From the NCBI GenBank assembly GCA_030836345.1, contig JAURQA010000145.1:1-23207 (forward strand): a stretch of DNA of 23,207 nucleotides, read 5' to 3'. The stretch is from Bacteroidota bacterium (GTDB lineage Bacteria > Bacteroidota > Bacteroidia > NS11-12g > UBA955). Positions 16,420-23,207 of the stretch are shown here, piece by piece. Both the position numbers and the translations under genes were made by a program. The number at the start of each line of letters is the position of its first letter. The first letter of the stretch is position 1. The notes beneath the pieces are model-generated. The model ran no database searches and was not told the DNA's origin. It was given only the letters and a program-made list of their open reading frames with translations.

Positions 16420-18913
16420 TCACCCCCTTTATTTTTTTTCCTAGGGTTTCTAGAATTAGCACTCCAATTAATCCAAATAACAAAATACCAGAAGCAGCTT
16501 TTTCGAGGGGTACAAATTGCTTTTTTGCCGGGTTAAATACAAATTCAATAGTATGCTCTCCTGCGGGGATTTCCATAGCCCTCAGCAGATAATTCGCCTT
16601 CAATATTGAGGCCTCCTTATTGTCTATTGTAGCTATCCATCCGGAGCCTTCTATAGAATAAAACACTTCGCTAAACACTGCTAAACCTAAATTGGCATTT
16701 GAACTTTTATAGCGAATCGTATCTGGACTAAAATAGGTTTGACGAATGGAGGCTGTTGCAGAATCTACCAAATAGCTGGTTGCACTAGGCTGCTTATTTT
16801 CTTTGGAGAATATGGCTTCTTTGGAAAGGTTTAAAGTGTTGACCATTTCCATCTCATCTTTTGCTGAATCTGCTACACGAACTGTCGCAACAAACCAAGA
16901 GTTTCCCAGTGCCGTTGAACGCGGAATCACTTCCGTTGACTTTGTTTGGGGGTTAGAAGTTAGCACGTATGCGCAATTCATCATATCGAGCGCATTGTTA
17001 TTATTAATAACTTCCGTATTGAATTGACCCCCATTTGGAGTTACTCCATAACTAATTAAGTCTTGATACGCACTTAATTTGGCGGGATGATACCCCCCTA
17101 TATTTCTATGATATGGAACGGATGTGTTACTGTTGAATGGGTCTGTTCTTAAATCTAAGACTCTGGCTTTATCTTTATTTACAGCTTGTAATTTTAGATC
17201 AAATGGTGTTGGAGGTGCTACAGTTTGATCTTCTTTATATTCCCAATTATCCTCTGACAAGTATCTCTTACTCACCCCAATCATATCAATACTACATAAA
17301 GCAACTAGCCCAATCCAGGCTACATTTTTAGGAATTGTCTTTTTTATTGTTAAATAGATAAGTAATAGTGCGGCGGCGGCAAAGCCAAAGGTCCGCAAAA
17401 AGTCATCGGTTGCTGCGGACTCTCTGAATTCCTTAAAAAGGTTTATTGTTTGGTAGCTTCCGGCTCCCTCTCCGGCAATCTGAGCATCTCTTAACCCGCC
17501 GTATTCCTGCATTTTTACAGTTAAAAAGGTAAGCATAAGAATGGAACCAACACTTATTAATACGGGTTTAAAAAGCTTAGAACTGGCTTTTGAATCGGAT
17601 TGTTCAAACATGAGATGAAGGCCATACATACTATAAAATGGGATAAGCATTTGGGCAATGCATAGTGCCATCATAGGCGTTCTAAATTTATTGTAATAAG
17701 GAAGCGTATCAAAGAGCCAGGTGTTGATACTCACATACTTTCCTAATCCTAATATTACCGAAGCAATAAAGGTCAAAGCCACTGCAGCAGTAATGATGAG
17801 CACAACCTTTCGGTTTTCGCCCTCTTTGTTATCTTTAAGAAACCTGATGCATATAACAAAGGCTGCAATAAAAAGGACCATGAACACCGCGCCTATATAG
17901 ATGGGGCCTGCAGTACTTGCGAGGTTTCCGTGGTATAATGGAAGTATCTCTGTACCAAATTCTTCATTATATCCAACATTTTCGGCGCTACTGCCTCCCA
18001 TAAAGCGGGGAACAATAAGTGTAAATAATTCTTTGGGCATATAACTCCAGGAATAGGCATAATCCAAGCTTAGTCCTTTAACGTTTGTGTTATTTTCCGC
18101 TCCAGCTTCGGGTAAATCACTGCTCAGTTTACTTCCCCCACGCATAGTCTCAGCTGAATAATTTTTAGTATCAATAATTTTTTGTGAATTGGAGGCCACT
18201 GTTAATAAGCTTGCTAAAAAAAGTCCGCCTATAGTTAGACCAATATACTTCCAATCTTTATTTATGAAACCTGTAATTACTATTACCAAGCCAAATAGGG
18301 CTAGGCAAATGCCCACGTAGTAAGCAATTTGATAATGAAAAAAACCCAGGCAAGATGTAAAAAACATACCGGTAACTAGTGTTCCCAGGAGGTATTTCCT
18401 GCGAATGAGAAGCATTAATCCTGCGAGCACTCCTGGCATCATAGCCATTGCCTGTACTTTAGTTATGTGACCTGCCTCGTAACTCACAATAGTAAAGGTC
18501 ATAAATGCATAACCTATAGCTCCTGCAGCGGCCAACCAATTATTTATCTTGGCCGATTTCAGCAATACGAACATGGATAGCATGGCCAGAAATAGAAAAT
18601 CGAAGGGAGAACTTACCAAATGAAATATTCTAAAAATACCGGAACGATAAATGAGATTTCCTCCGGGCTTACCTAAAATTAAGTCTGACGGCATTCCTCC
18701 AAAAATATTTGGAGCCCAATCCATCACTTCGCCTGTTTTTTCCTGATATTGTTGCAGATCGGCGCGCATCAAACGAGACTGTGTCATATCTCCTTGACGA
18801 ATCATCATGCCGTCTAGTGCTGGACTTAAGTAAAGTAAACTTATCATCCAAAACCCAAGTACAAAAAGAGCAAATATGCCTGTTTTCTTTAAAAATTCTT
18901 TATTCCAACTCAT
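16412..18913 (-). CDS. YfhO-family polytopic membrane protein
   Basis: In this 833-residue protein about 12-13 hydrophobic segments fill residues 10-540. A large extracytoplasmic domain follows, then one last membrane helix near the C-terminus (ASGILLFGLIGVLILETLG). It matches the YfhO layout: an early loop with LSPALDGMMIRQGDMTQ and WAPNIFGGMPSD, and later YYNKFRTPMMAL and YHRNIGGYHPAKLSAYQDLI. In Bacillus, YfhO works with the GT2 enzyme CsbB to decorate surface polymers, and the family is thought to be GT-C-like. I chose the ATG at 18913 (MSWNKEF); a reading to 18964 adds a charged stretch with no family similarity. The downstream GT2 gene overlaps its stop, which supports a CsbB/YfhO-like pair. 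Confidence 0.87.
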   Translation of the reverse strand: MSWNKEFLKKTGIFALFVLGFWMISLLYLSPALDGMMIRQGDMTQSRLMRADLQQYQEKTGEVMDWAPNIFGGMPSDLILGKPGGNLIYRSGIFRIFHLVSSPFDFLFLAMLSMFVLLKSAKINNWLAAAGAIGYAFMTFTIVSYEAGHITKVQAMAMMPGVLAGLMLLIRRKYLLGTLVTGMFFTSCLGFFHYQIAYYVGICLALFGLVIVITGFINKDWKYIGLTIGGLFLASLLTVASNSQKIIDTKNYSAETMRGGSKLSSDLPEAGAENNTNVKGLSLDYAYSWSYMPKELFTLIVPRFMGGSSAENVGYNEEFGTEILPLYHGNLASTAGPIYIGAVFMVLFIAAFVICIRFLKDNKEGENRKVVLIITAAVALTFIASVILGLGKYVSINTWLFDTLPYYNKFRTPMMALCIAQMLIPFYSMYGLHLMFEQSDSKASSKLFKPVLISVGSILMLTFLTVKMQEYGGLRDAQIAGEGAGSYQTINLFKEFRESAATDDFLRTFGFAAAALLLIYLTIKKTIPKNVAWIGLVALCSIDMIGVSKRYLSEDNWEYKEDQTVAPPTPFDLKLQAVNKDKARVLDLRTDPFNSNTSVPYHRNIGGYHPAKLSAYQDLISYGVTPNGGQFNTEVINNNNALDMMNCAYVLTSNPQTKSTEVIPRSTALGNSWFVATVRVADSAKDEMEMVNTLNLSKEAIFSKENKQPSATSYLVDSATASIRQTYFSPDTIRYKSSNANLGLAVFSEVFYSIEGSGWIATIDNKEASILKANYLLRAMEIPAGEHTIEFVFNPAKKQFVPLEKAASGILLFGLIGVLILETLGKKIKGVNA

Positions 18914-19059
18914 GCTAAGAAATATTTCCAGACAAAAGTCGCCATTTTTTTCTATTGTACCCAAAATATTTTTACTCGAGGCGCATGGGCGTTTTTGGCT
19001 GATTAGAGCATGAAAATTCTTTATTTTATAGGAGTTTTAGCGCCGTTGAGGACGCTTCT

Positions 19060-20259
19060 TTATTCCCCTTCTACGAAATCTTGCAAATAGGCATACCTAT
19101 CTGTGAGCTTACCATTTTTTGTCATGGTGCCGTTGGTTAAAATAGACTTTCCCCCCTCAATGAGTGCAGGTAAACAAAACTCAAGCATTTTTTCACCAAA
19201 GGTTGTGCTTGCATCTCTTGGTAATTCATTAGGTAAATTTCCAACGGCCATTATATCGATGGTATTCTTTGATGATGACTTGGCAGACTTTTGAAGGGAT
19301 GAATCCCAAAAAATAATCGGATCTGAAACACTAGTATCTTTAAATGTAATTGGTATACTCCCCTCTATATCACAGGTTATATCTGCAATCACTTTAATCT
19401 TAAACTCGGGTTTTAGAGTATCTTCTTTGGTAAAAAGTTGTGGCATATCAAACTCCCAGTATATTCCATGAATAAGAACATCTGTGTTTTTATAGAATGC
19501 CTCAAATTGACTTTGGTATTGGCTATGGTTCGCATAAAAATGTTGATTATCCCATTCTTCTCCATCTTTTCTTGCAAATAAATCTGAGTTATCTAAATGG
19601 GTATATACCGCTTCGGTATATGTTTGAGATAAAAAATCTTGAGGGCTTACCTTTTTAATTTCCAATTTCTCCATTACTTCTATGGACCCTTTTCCAACTC
19701 TACCCGTTCCACTAACCGCTATTTTTATAGGTTTTAGATTCACTTTTAACCCTTCTTGAATCATTTCATCAAAATCCTGGCATTGGTTTGCTGGTTTTAA
19801 GTTAAAATCGCCTGATTTTAAGCCATAGGTCAGTATACCATTATAGGCTCCTACAATTCCAGCCCAATGTCCAAAACCAAGAACCCTTTGGCCATTGTCC
19901 CAATTAATAACTTCGTAGTCTATGAGTGTAATGTTCTTTTTAAGTATAGTTTGCAATAATGTTTTGTTGTACTCTTGCGCTTTTATGGTGTGCGAAAAGA
20001 ACATATACGTTTTATTTGGAATAAGTGTTTCTACTGGTACTTCTTTAACTCCCAGGAGTACATCACAGTCGGCCATATCCGTTTGAATATGAATCCCTAC
20101 GGCTTGGTATTCGGCATCGGAAAAACATCGGGTTGGAGATGCTTCAACTACTAACTGAACATTTGGGAATCTCGTTTTGAATACTGCTGCCTGATTTGGA
20201 GTTAAAGGAACTCTATTATCGAGCGGGCTTTTTCTTTCCTGGATTAGTCCAATTTTCAC
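19060..20259 (-). CDS. LYS1-type saccharopine dehydrogenase-like oxidoreductase
   Basis: This 399-residue protein belongs to the alanine dehydrogenase/transhydrogenase N-domain superfamily and is closest in pattern to lysine-forming saccharopine dehydrogenase (LYS1). Seen are IGLIQERKSPLDNRVPLTP (3-21), VLLGVKEVP, MFFSHTIKAQEYN (about 86-98), GFGHWAGIVGAYNG, and the nucleotide-binding loop VSGTGRVGKG (182-191). ADITCDIEGSIP, followed by a C-terminal NLPNELPRDAS, is also family-like. Bacteroidota members are variously annotated as saccharopine or alanine dehydrogenase, so the substrate is not settled here. I place the start at GTG 20259, because a TAnnTTTG box ends four bases before it. The longer reading to 20298 would run through that promoter. 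Confidence 0.78.
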   Translation of the reverse strand: MKIGLIQERKSPLDNRVPLTPNQAAVFKTRFPNVQLVVEASPTRCFSDAEYQAVGIHIQTDMADCDVLLGVKEVPVETLIPNKTYMFFSHTIKAQEYNKTLLQTILKKNITLIDYEVINWDNGQRVLGFGHWAGIVGAYNGILTYGLKSGDFNLKPANQCQDFDEMIQEGLKVNLKPIKIAVSGTGRVGKGSIEVMEKLEIKKVSPQDFLSQTYTEAVYTHLDNSDLFARKDGEEWDNQHFYANHSQYQSQFEAFYKNTDVLIHGIYWEFDMPQLFTKEDTLKPEFKIKVIADITCDIEGSIPITFKDTSVSDPIIFWDSSLQKSAKSSSKNTIDIMAVGNLPNELPRDASTTFGEKMLEFCLPALIEGGKSILTNGTMTKNGKLTDRYAYLQDFVEGE

Positions 20260-20263
20260 GAGG

Positions 20264-20271
20264 CAAAGATA
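20264..20271 (-). promoter_or_regulatory. Putative -7 promoter box, leaderless start likely
   Basis: On the minus strand, TATCTTTG matches TAnnTTTG and ends four bases before the proposed GTG start of the LYS1-like gene. Transcription would begin at about the start codon. This box decides the start choice against the upstream ATG at 20298. Confidence 0.5.
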
Positions 20272-20449
20272 CGTATCATTATAAAAAACGATACACATAT
20301 CTTGTTTACCATGCTTATGACATGATGTGGATATCCGTTAAACATTAGCTTGAAAAGCCTTAATAATTTGCGGCAATTAACCTATACACTTGGCTACTAT
20401 ATTACAGAAAAAAATGCATTGAGCTGAACTCTTTTCATATACATCTGTC

Positions 20450-21016
20450 CTATAAAAAATCGACTTTACCTGTATCTAAATTGTAATATGCAGGTACAAT
20501 TTTTACATCTCCTTGGGAGACAGCATCTCCTATAATTGAGGAACGAATGCTGAGTTCTTTGGCAGTTAGATTTGCATTAGTTTTTATTACATTGCTTATG
20601 TCGGCTTGATTGCCTGAGGCCTCTATTGCGGGTGTTATATGGGCTAATAGGTGATTTAAGTTATATCCATTGTCTCCTCCATTTACAGCGGCTGTGACCG
20701 CACCACAACTTTGATGACCCAAAACTACAATTAATTTAGAACCACAATGTGCCACAGCATATTCAATACTCGCCATAGATGAGGTATTTGCAATATTTCC
20801 GGCTATACGAACGACAAATAATTCACCTAAACCTGTATCAAAGGCAAGCTCTGGAACAACTCTACTGTCAGCACAACTTAAAATAATTGCATAGGGTTCT
20901 TGGCCACTGGTTAAACTTTTTCGTCTTTCCGAATCTTTCAATTTCCCTTCTAACTTATCTTCAACAAAGCGGTTATTCCCTTCTATTAATCTTTTTAAAG
21001 CGGTATTACTATTCAT
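20450..21016 (-). CDS. Beta-class carbonic anhydrase
   Basis: This zinc enzyme interconverts CO2 and bicarbonate in the cytoplasm. In this 188-residue protein the zinc ligands and partners are all present: C48, D50 and R52 in SCADSRV, and H101 and C104 in LGHQSCGAV. FVVRIAGNIAN and SIEYAVAHCGSKLIVVLGH are also characteristic. It lacks a signal peptide. It is slightly short for the family but complete, ending in YYNLDTGKVDFL. It lies 68 bases downstream of pntB on the same strand, with no terminator or TAnnTTTG box between, so it may be read from the transhydrogenase operon. A 14-base palindrome lies in the gap. Confidence 0.94.
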   Translation of the reverse strand: MNSNTALKRLIEGNNRFVEDKLEGKLKDSERRKSLTSGQEPYAIILSCADSRVVPELAFDTGLGELFVVRIAGNIANTSSMASIEYAVAHCGSKLIVVLGHQSCGAVTAAVNGGDNGYNLNHLLAHITPAIEASGNQADISNVIKTNANLTAKELSIRSSIIGDAVSQGDVKIVPAYYNLDTGKVDFL

Positions 21017-21041
21017 TCTATTATTTCTTACTTTTATTTAC

Positions 21042-21055
21042 ATCACATATGTGAT
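21042..21055. promoter_or_regulatory. Perfect 14-base palindrome, possible operator
   Basis: ATCACATATGTGAT reads identically on both strands and lies 26 bases upstream of the carbonic anhydrase ATG, between it and pntB. Size and symmetry suit a dimeric regulator site. It is not the CRP order of half-sites (TGTGA first), so I assign no regulator. Confidence 0.4.
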
Positions 21056-21084
21056 CTGATCCTAGATATTTGTTAAAATCCTAA

Positions 21085-22476
21085 TTACAAGACTTTCATT
21101 TCATTCACTAATTTTTGAATACTATCCTTGGCGTCTCCAAATAACATTCCTGTTTTATCTTTAAAGAAAAGCTCATTTTCAATGCCTGCATAGCCTGCTT
21201 TCATGCTTCGTTTTAGCACAATGACCTGTTTGGCATTCTCCACATCAAGAATGGGCATTCCATAAATAGGGCTTGCTGGGTCTGTTTTTGCTGCTGGATT
21301 CACAACGTCATTAGCTCCTACTACGAGCACAACATCTGTGGTAGCAAACTCACTATTTATATCATCCATTTCAACTAGTTTATCATAGCTCACATTACTT
21401 TCGGCTAACAAAACGTTCATGTGTCCTGGCATTCTTCCTGCTACGGGATGAATAGCATACTTCACATCAACTCCTTCTGCATCTAACATTTCTTCTAACT
21501 CGTGACACACGTGTTGAGCTTGAGCTACGGCAAGACCATAACCGGGAACCACGATTACTTTTGATGCATACTTCATCATGATGGCAACATCGGTAGCTTG
21601 GACTTCTCTCACAGTTCCTCCACTGGCACTGGTTGAAGCTTGCGCTGTATTTCCTCCACCAAAATTACCGAGAAGCACATTCTTTAAGCTTCTATTCATG
21701 GCCTTACACATGACTATAGTAAGTATTGTACCGGCACTTCCAACCAAAATACCACCCATAAGCATTACTTTATTATCATACATAAAACCACCACAGGCTG
21801 CGGCCATTCCGGTAAATGAATTAAGTAAAGATATTACTACAGGCATATCCGCTCCCCCAATTGGGAAAACAAAAAGGAGGCCATAAATACCTGAAAGAAT
21901 CAAAACAGCATAGAAATAAATATCTGATCCCGTTTGATATAGCAATATAGAAACTGCAGTTATCGCAGCTAGGACAACAAAGTTTACCAACTGTTGCCCG
22001 GGCAAAAGAATATCTTTTAACGATCCGTTTAGCTTACCCCAGGCTACCATGGATCCAATAAATGAGATGGTTCCAATGATAAGACCTGCTAGAATAGGAA
22101 GATAATGTAATACTTCTATCCCATCACCTGAGCCAGCTATATGTCGCCATTCTATAATTGAAATAAGTGCGGCACATAAACCACCCATACCGTTAAACAA
22201 ACTTACCATTTCAGGCATTTTTGTCATTTGAACTCTTTTAGCCATCACAAACCCTATAATGGTACCAACGGCAATCCCTGCCATAATCCACCCAAAATTT
22301 GGAATAATACAAAGTCCTTGACTATTAAAAAATAAGGTACCTAGAACGGCCAATGCCATTCCAGCTCCTGCCACAAGGTTCCCTTTTCTTGCTGAATCGG
22401 GTTTCCCCATCATTTTTAAACCAATTACAAAACCTAAAGAGGCGAGGAAGTAAAAAATTTCTAATAAATACTGCAT
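21085..22476 (-). CDS. pntB: NAD(P) transhydrogenase subunit beta
   Basis: This subunit carries most of the membrane channel and the NADP(H) site of the proton-translocating transhydrogenase, which uses the proton gradient to make NADPH from NADH. In this 463-residue protein about nine membrane segments fill residues 1-270. The C-terminal NADP(H) domain follows with VIVVPGYGLAVAQAQH, YAIHPVAGRMPGHMNVLLAE, VLVVGANDVVNPAA and IVLKRSMKAGYAG. All hallmark motifs are present. It starts three bases after the pntAB stop. The membrane residues of the proton path are in the usual order (for example SLFNGMGGLCAALIS). Confidence 0.96.
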   Translation of the reverse strand: MQYLLEIFYFLASLGFVIGLKMMGKPDSARKGNLVAGAGMALAVLGTLFFNSQGLCIIPNFGWIMAGIAVGTIIGFVMAKRVQMTKMPEMVSLFNGMGGLCAALISIIEWRHIAGSGDGIEVLHYLPILAGLIIGTISFIGSMVAWGKLNGSLKDILLPGQQLVNFVVLAAITAVSILLYQTGSDIYFYAVLILSGIYGLLFVFPIGGADMPVVISLLNSFTGMAAACGGFMYDNKVMLMGGILVGSAGTILTIVMCKAMNRSLKNVLLGNFGGGNTAQASTSASGGTVREVQATDVAIMMKYASKVIVVPGYGLAVAQAQHVCHELEEMLDAEGVDVKYAIHPVAGRMPGHMNVLLAESNVSYDKLVEMDDINSEFATTDVVLVVGANDVVNPAAKTDPASPIYGMPILDVENAKQVIVLKRSMKAGYAGIENELFFKDKTGMLFGDAKDSIQKLVNEMKVL

Positions 22477-22479
22477 GGC

Positions 22480-22782
22480 CTATTTCTTCTTCTTCTTAAA
22501 CATTTCCAACATTCGGTCGGTTACCACAAAGCCACCAATCACGTTAAGCGTTCCAACTATTACGCCGATGAAGCCAACAATTAAACTAAAATAATCATTG
22601 AACTCTGCTTTGCCTAGGACAATTATTGCTCCAATTAAAACAACTCCGTGAATGGCATTTGCACCACTCATTAGCGGCGTATGCAGTACCGATGGTACAT
22701 GCGATATTAACTCAATCCCTACTATTATCATAAGTACGATGAGGTAGAGAAAGGTGATATTATTTGAGATAAATTCTAACAT
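22480..22782 (-). CDS. pntAB: NAD(P) transhydrogenase subunit alpha 2 (membrane part)
   Basis: This 100-residue protein has three to four hydrophobic segments and the family signature VPSVLHTPLMSGANAIHGVVLIGAI. It corresponds to the membrane domain at the C-terminus of fused PntA in E. coli. Here it is a separate gene, as in the three-subunit enzymes of Rhodospirillum. The C-terminus is a short Lys tail (MFKKKKK). It sits 43 bases after pntAA and three bases before pntB, so it is clearly co-transcribed with both. Confidence 0.95.
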   Translation of the reverse strand: MLEFISNNITFLYLIVLMIIVGIELISHVPSVLHTPLMSGANAIHGVVLIGAIIVLGKAEFNDYFSLIVGFIGVIVGTLNVIGGFVVTDRMLEMFKKKKK

Positions 22783-22825
22783 TTGATAATTATTACTTTT
22801 TGATTAAGAGAATTAAACGATTCGG

Positions 22826-23207
22826 TTAAGAAGTAGCTGATGACTGATTATTACCCACAATTAGTGCTTGGCTCACTATTTCGTCTTCCATATCTAAGTG
22901 TAACTTTTCTTCTTTTATGATAAGTTTCAATAAAGAATCGATGTTCTTGGCAAACAGTTCACTGGCGTTTGTAGAGACAGAACTTGGTAGATTTAGCGCT
23001 CCTATTATTTTGACTCCACCCACTTCTGCTATCTCTCCAGAAACACTCCCCTCACAATTACCTCCTTGTTCAGCTGCCATATCAACAATAACACTTCCTC
23101 TTTTCATTAAAGAAAGTTGTTCTTTATCAATAAGCACTGGAGCTTTTCTCCCGGGCACTTGTGCTGTGGTTATAACTAAGTCTGCATTGGCTAAACTTTT
23201 ATTTACA
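22826..23207 (-). CDS. pntAA: NAD(P) transhydrogenase subunit alpha 1, partial
   Basis: The soluble NAD(H)-binding subunit is cut by the right edge, so only the C-terminal 126 or so residues are visible. The frame continues past the internal GTG at 23158: it reads NKSLANADLVITTAQVPGRK from the window edge, matching the conserved region of this family. MKRGSVIVDMAAEQGGNCEGS, the AlaDH/PNT signature, and GALNLPSSV follow. It ends in a short extension (EDEIVSQALIVGNNQ). The gene is first in a pntAA-pntAB-pntB operon, and its promoter lies outside the window. Confidence 0.94.
   Translation of the reverse strand, partial: VNKSLANADLVITTAQVPGRKAPVLIDKEQLSLMKRGSVIVDMAAEQGGNCEGSVSGEIAEVGGVKIIGALNLPSSVSTNASELFAKNIDSLLKLIIKEEKLHLDMEDEIVSQALIVGNNQSSATS

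Noticed and set aside
18914..18964. N-terminal extension of the YfhO-family protein
   Set aside because: It adds a charged, non-conserved stretch before a good start at MSWNKEF.
19029..19050. Short hairpin (AGCGCC/GGACGCT) after the LYS1-like gene
   Set aside because: The stem is interrupted by a bulge, and no T run follows on the minus strand, where a terminator would be needed.
20273..20294. GTATC/GATAC inverted repeat upstream of the LYS1-like gene
   Set aside because: Arms of five bases in AT-rich DNA are expected by chance.
20260..20298. N-terminal extension of the LYS1-like protein
   Set aside because: The extension runs through the promoter box at 20264-20271, and family similarity begins at the GTG at 20259.
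21578..21886. 102-residue plus-strand frame inside pntB
   Set aside because: It is a shadow of the conserved pntB coding sequence.

Overview
The window looks like a chromosomal segment of a low-GC Bacteroidota bacterium, most likely a flavobacterium-type lineage; I cannot name the genus. Four things point there: two secreted proteins with the C-terminal type IX secretion (T9SS) sorting domain, the T9SS regulator PorX, repeated promoter boxes of the Bacteroidota form TAnnTTTG, and the scarcity of Shine-Dalgarno-like sites. I see no insertion sequence, phage gene, tRNA, rRNA or CRISPR array.

Layout. (1) 1-3830: a lipoprotein-like gene cut by the left edge, coupled by an ATGA overlap to a 979-residue T9SS cargo protein, then a terminator. 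(2) 3831-5624: an AT-rich gap with a nested inverted repeat, then a polytopic membrane protein resembling GT-C glycosyltransferases. (3) 5725-9847: the most interesting block. A promoter and a cobalamin riboswitch precede three tightly packed genes: a BtuB-like TonB-dependent receptor, a DUF4465-like protein with a T9SS tail, and a BtuG-like beta-propeller lipoprotein. A strong hairpin terminator follows. (4) 9877-13719: recA (minus), radC (plus), and porX-tsaE (minus, ATGA overlap). (5) 13897-15605: thiamine pyrophosphokinase facing an unrecognised membrane-anchored coiled-coil protein, with overlapping stop codons. (6) 15655-18913: a YfhO-family membrane protein overlapping a GT2 glycosyltransferase gene. 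(7) 19060-23207: a LYS1-like NAD(P) oxidoreductase, a beta-carbonic anhydrase, and the three-gene proton-translocating transhydrogenase (pntB, pntAB, and pntAA cut by the right edge).

How the genes work together. The riboswitch block reads as an outer-membrane vitamin B12 capture and uptake operon, repressed when cobalamin is plentiful. Its middle gene is predicted to be secreted by T9SS and is the best candidate for something not well described: a T9SS-exported surface partner for cobamide capture. PorX, encoded about 3 kb away, belongs to the regulatory side of the same secretion system. The remaining genes are mostly housekeeping: recombination, tRNA t6A synthesis, thiamine diphosphate, redox balance and CO2 hydration. 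Several start codons lie only 4-5 bases after a TAnnTTTG box, which suggests leaderless transcripts.
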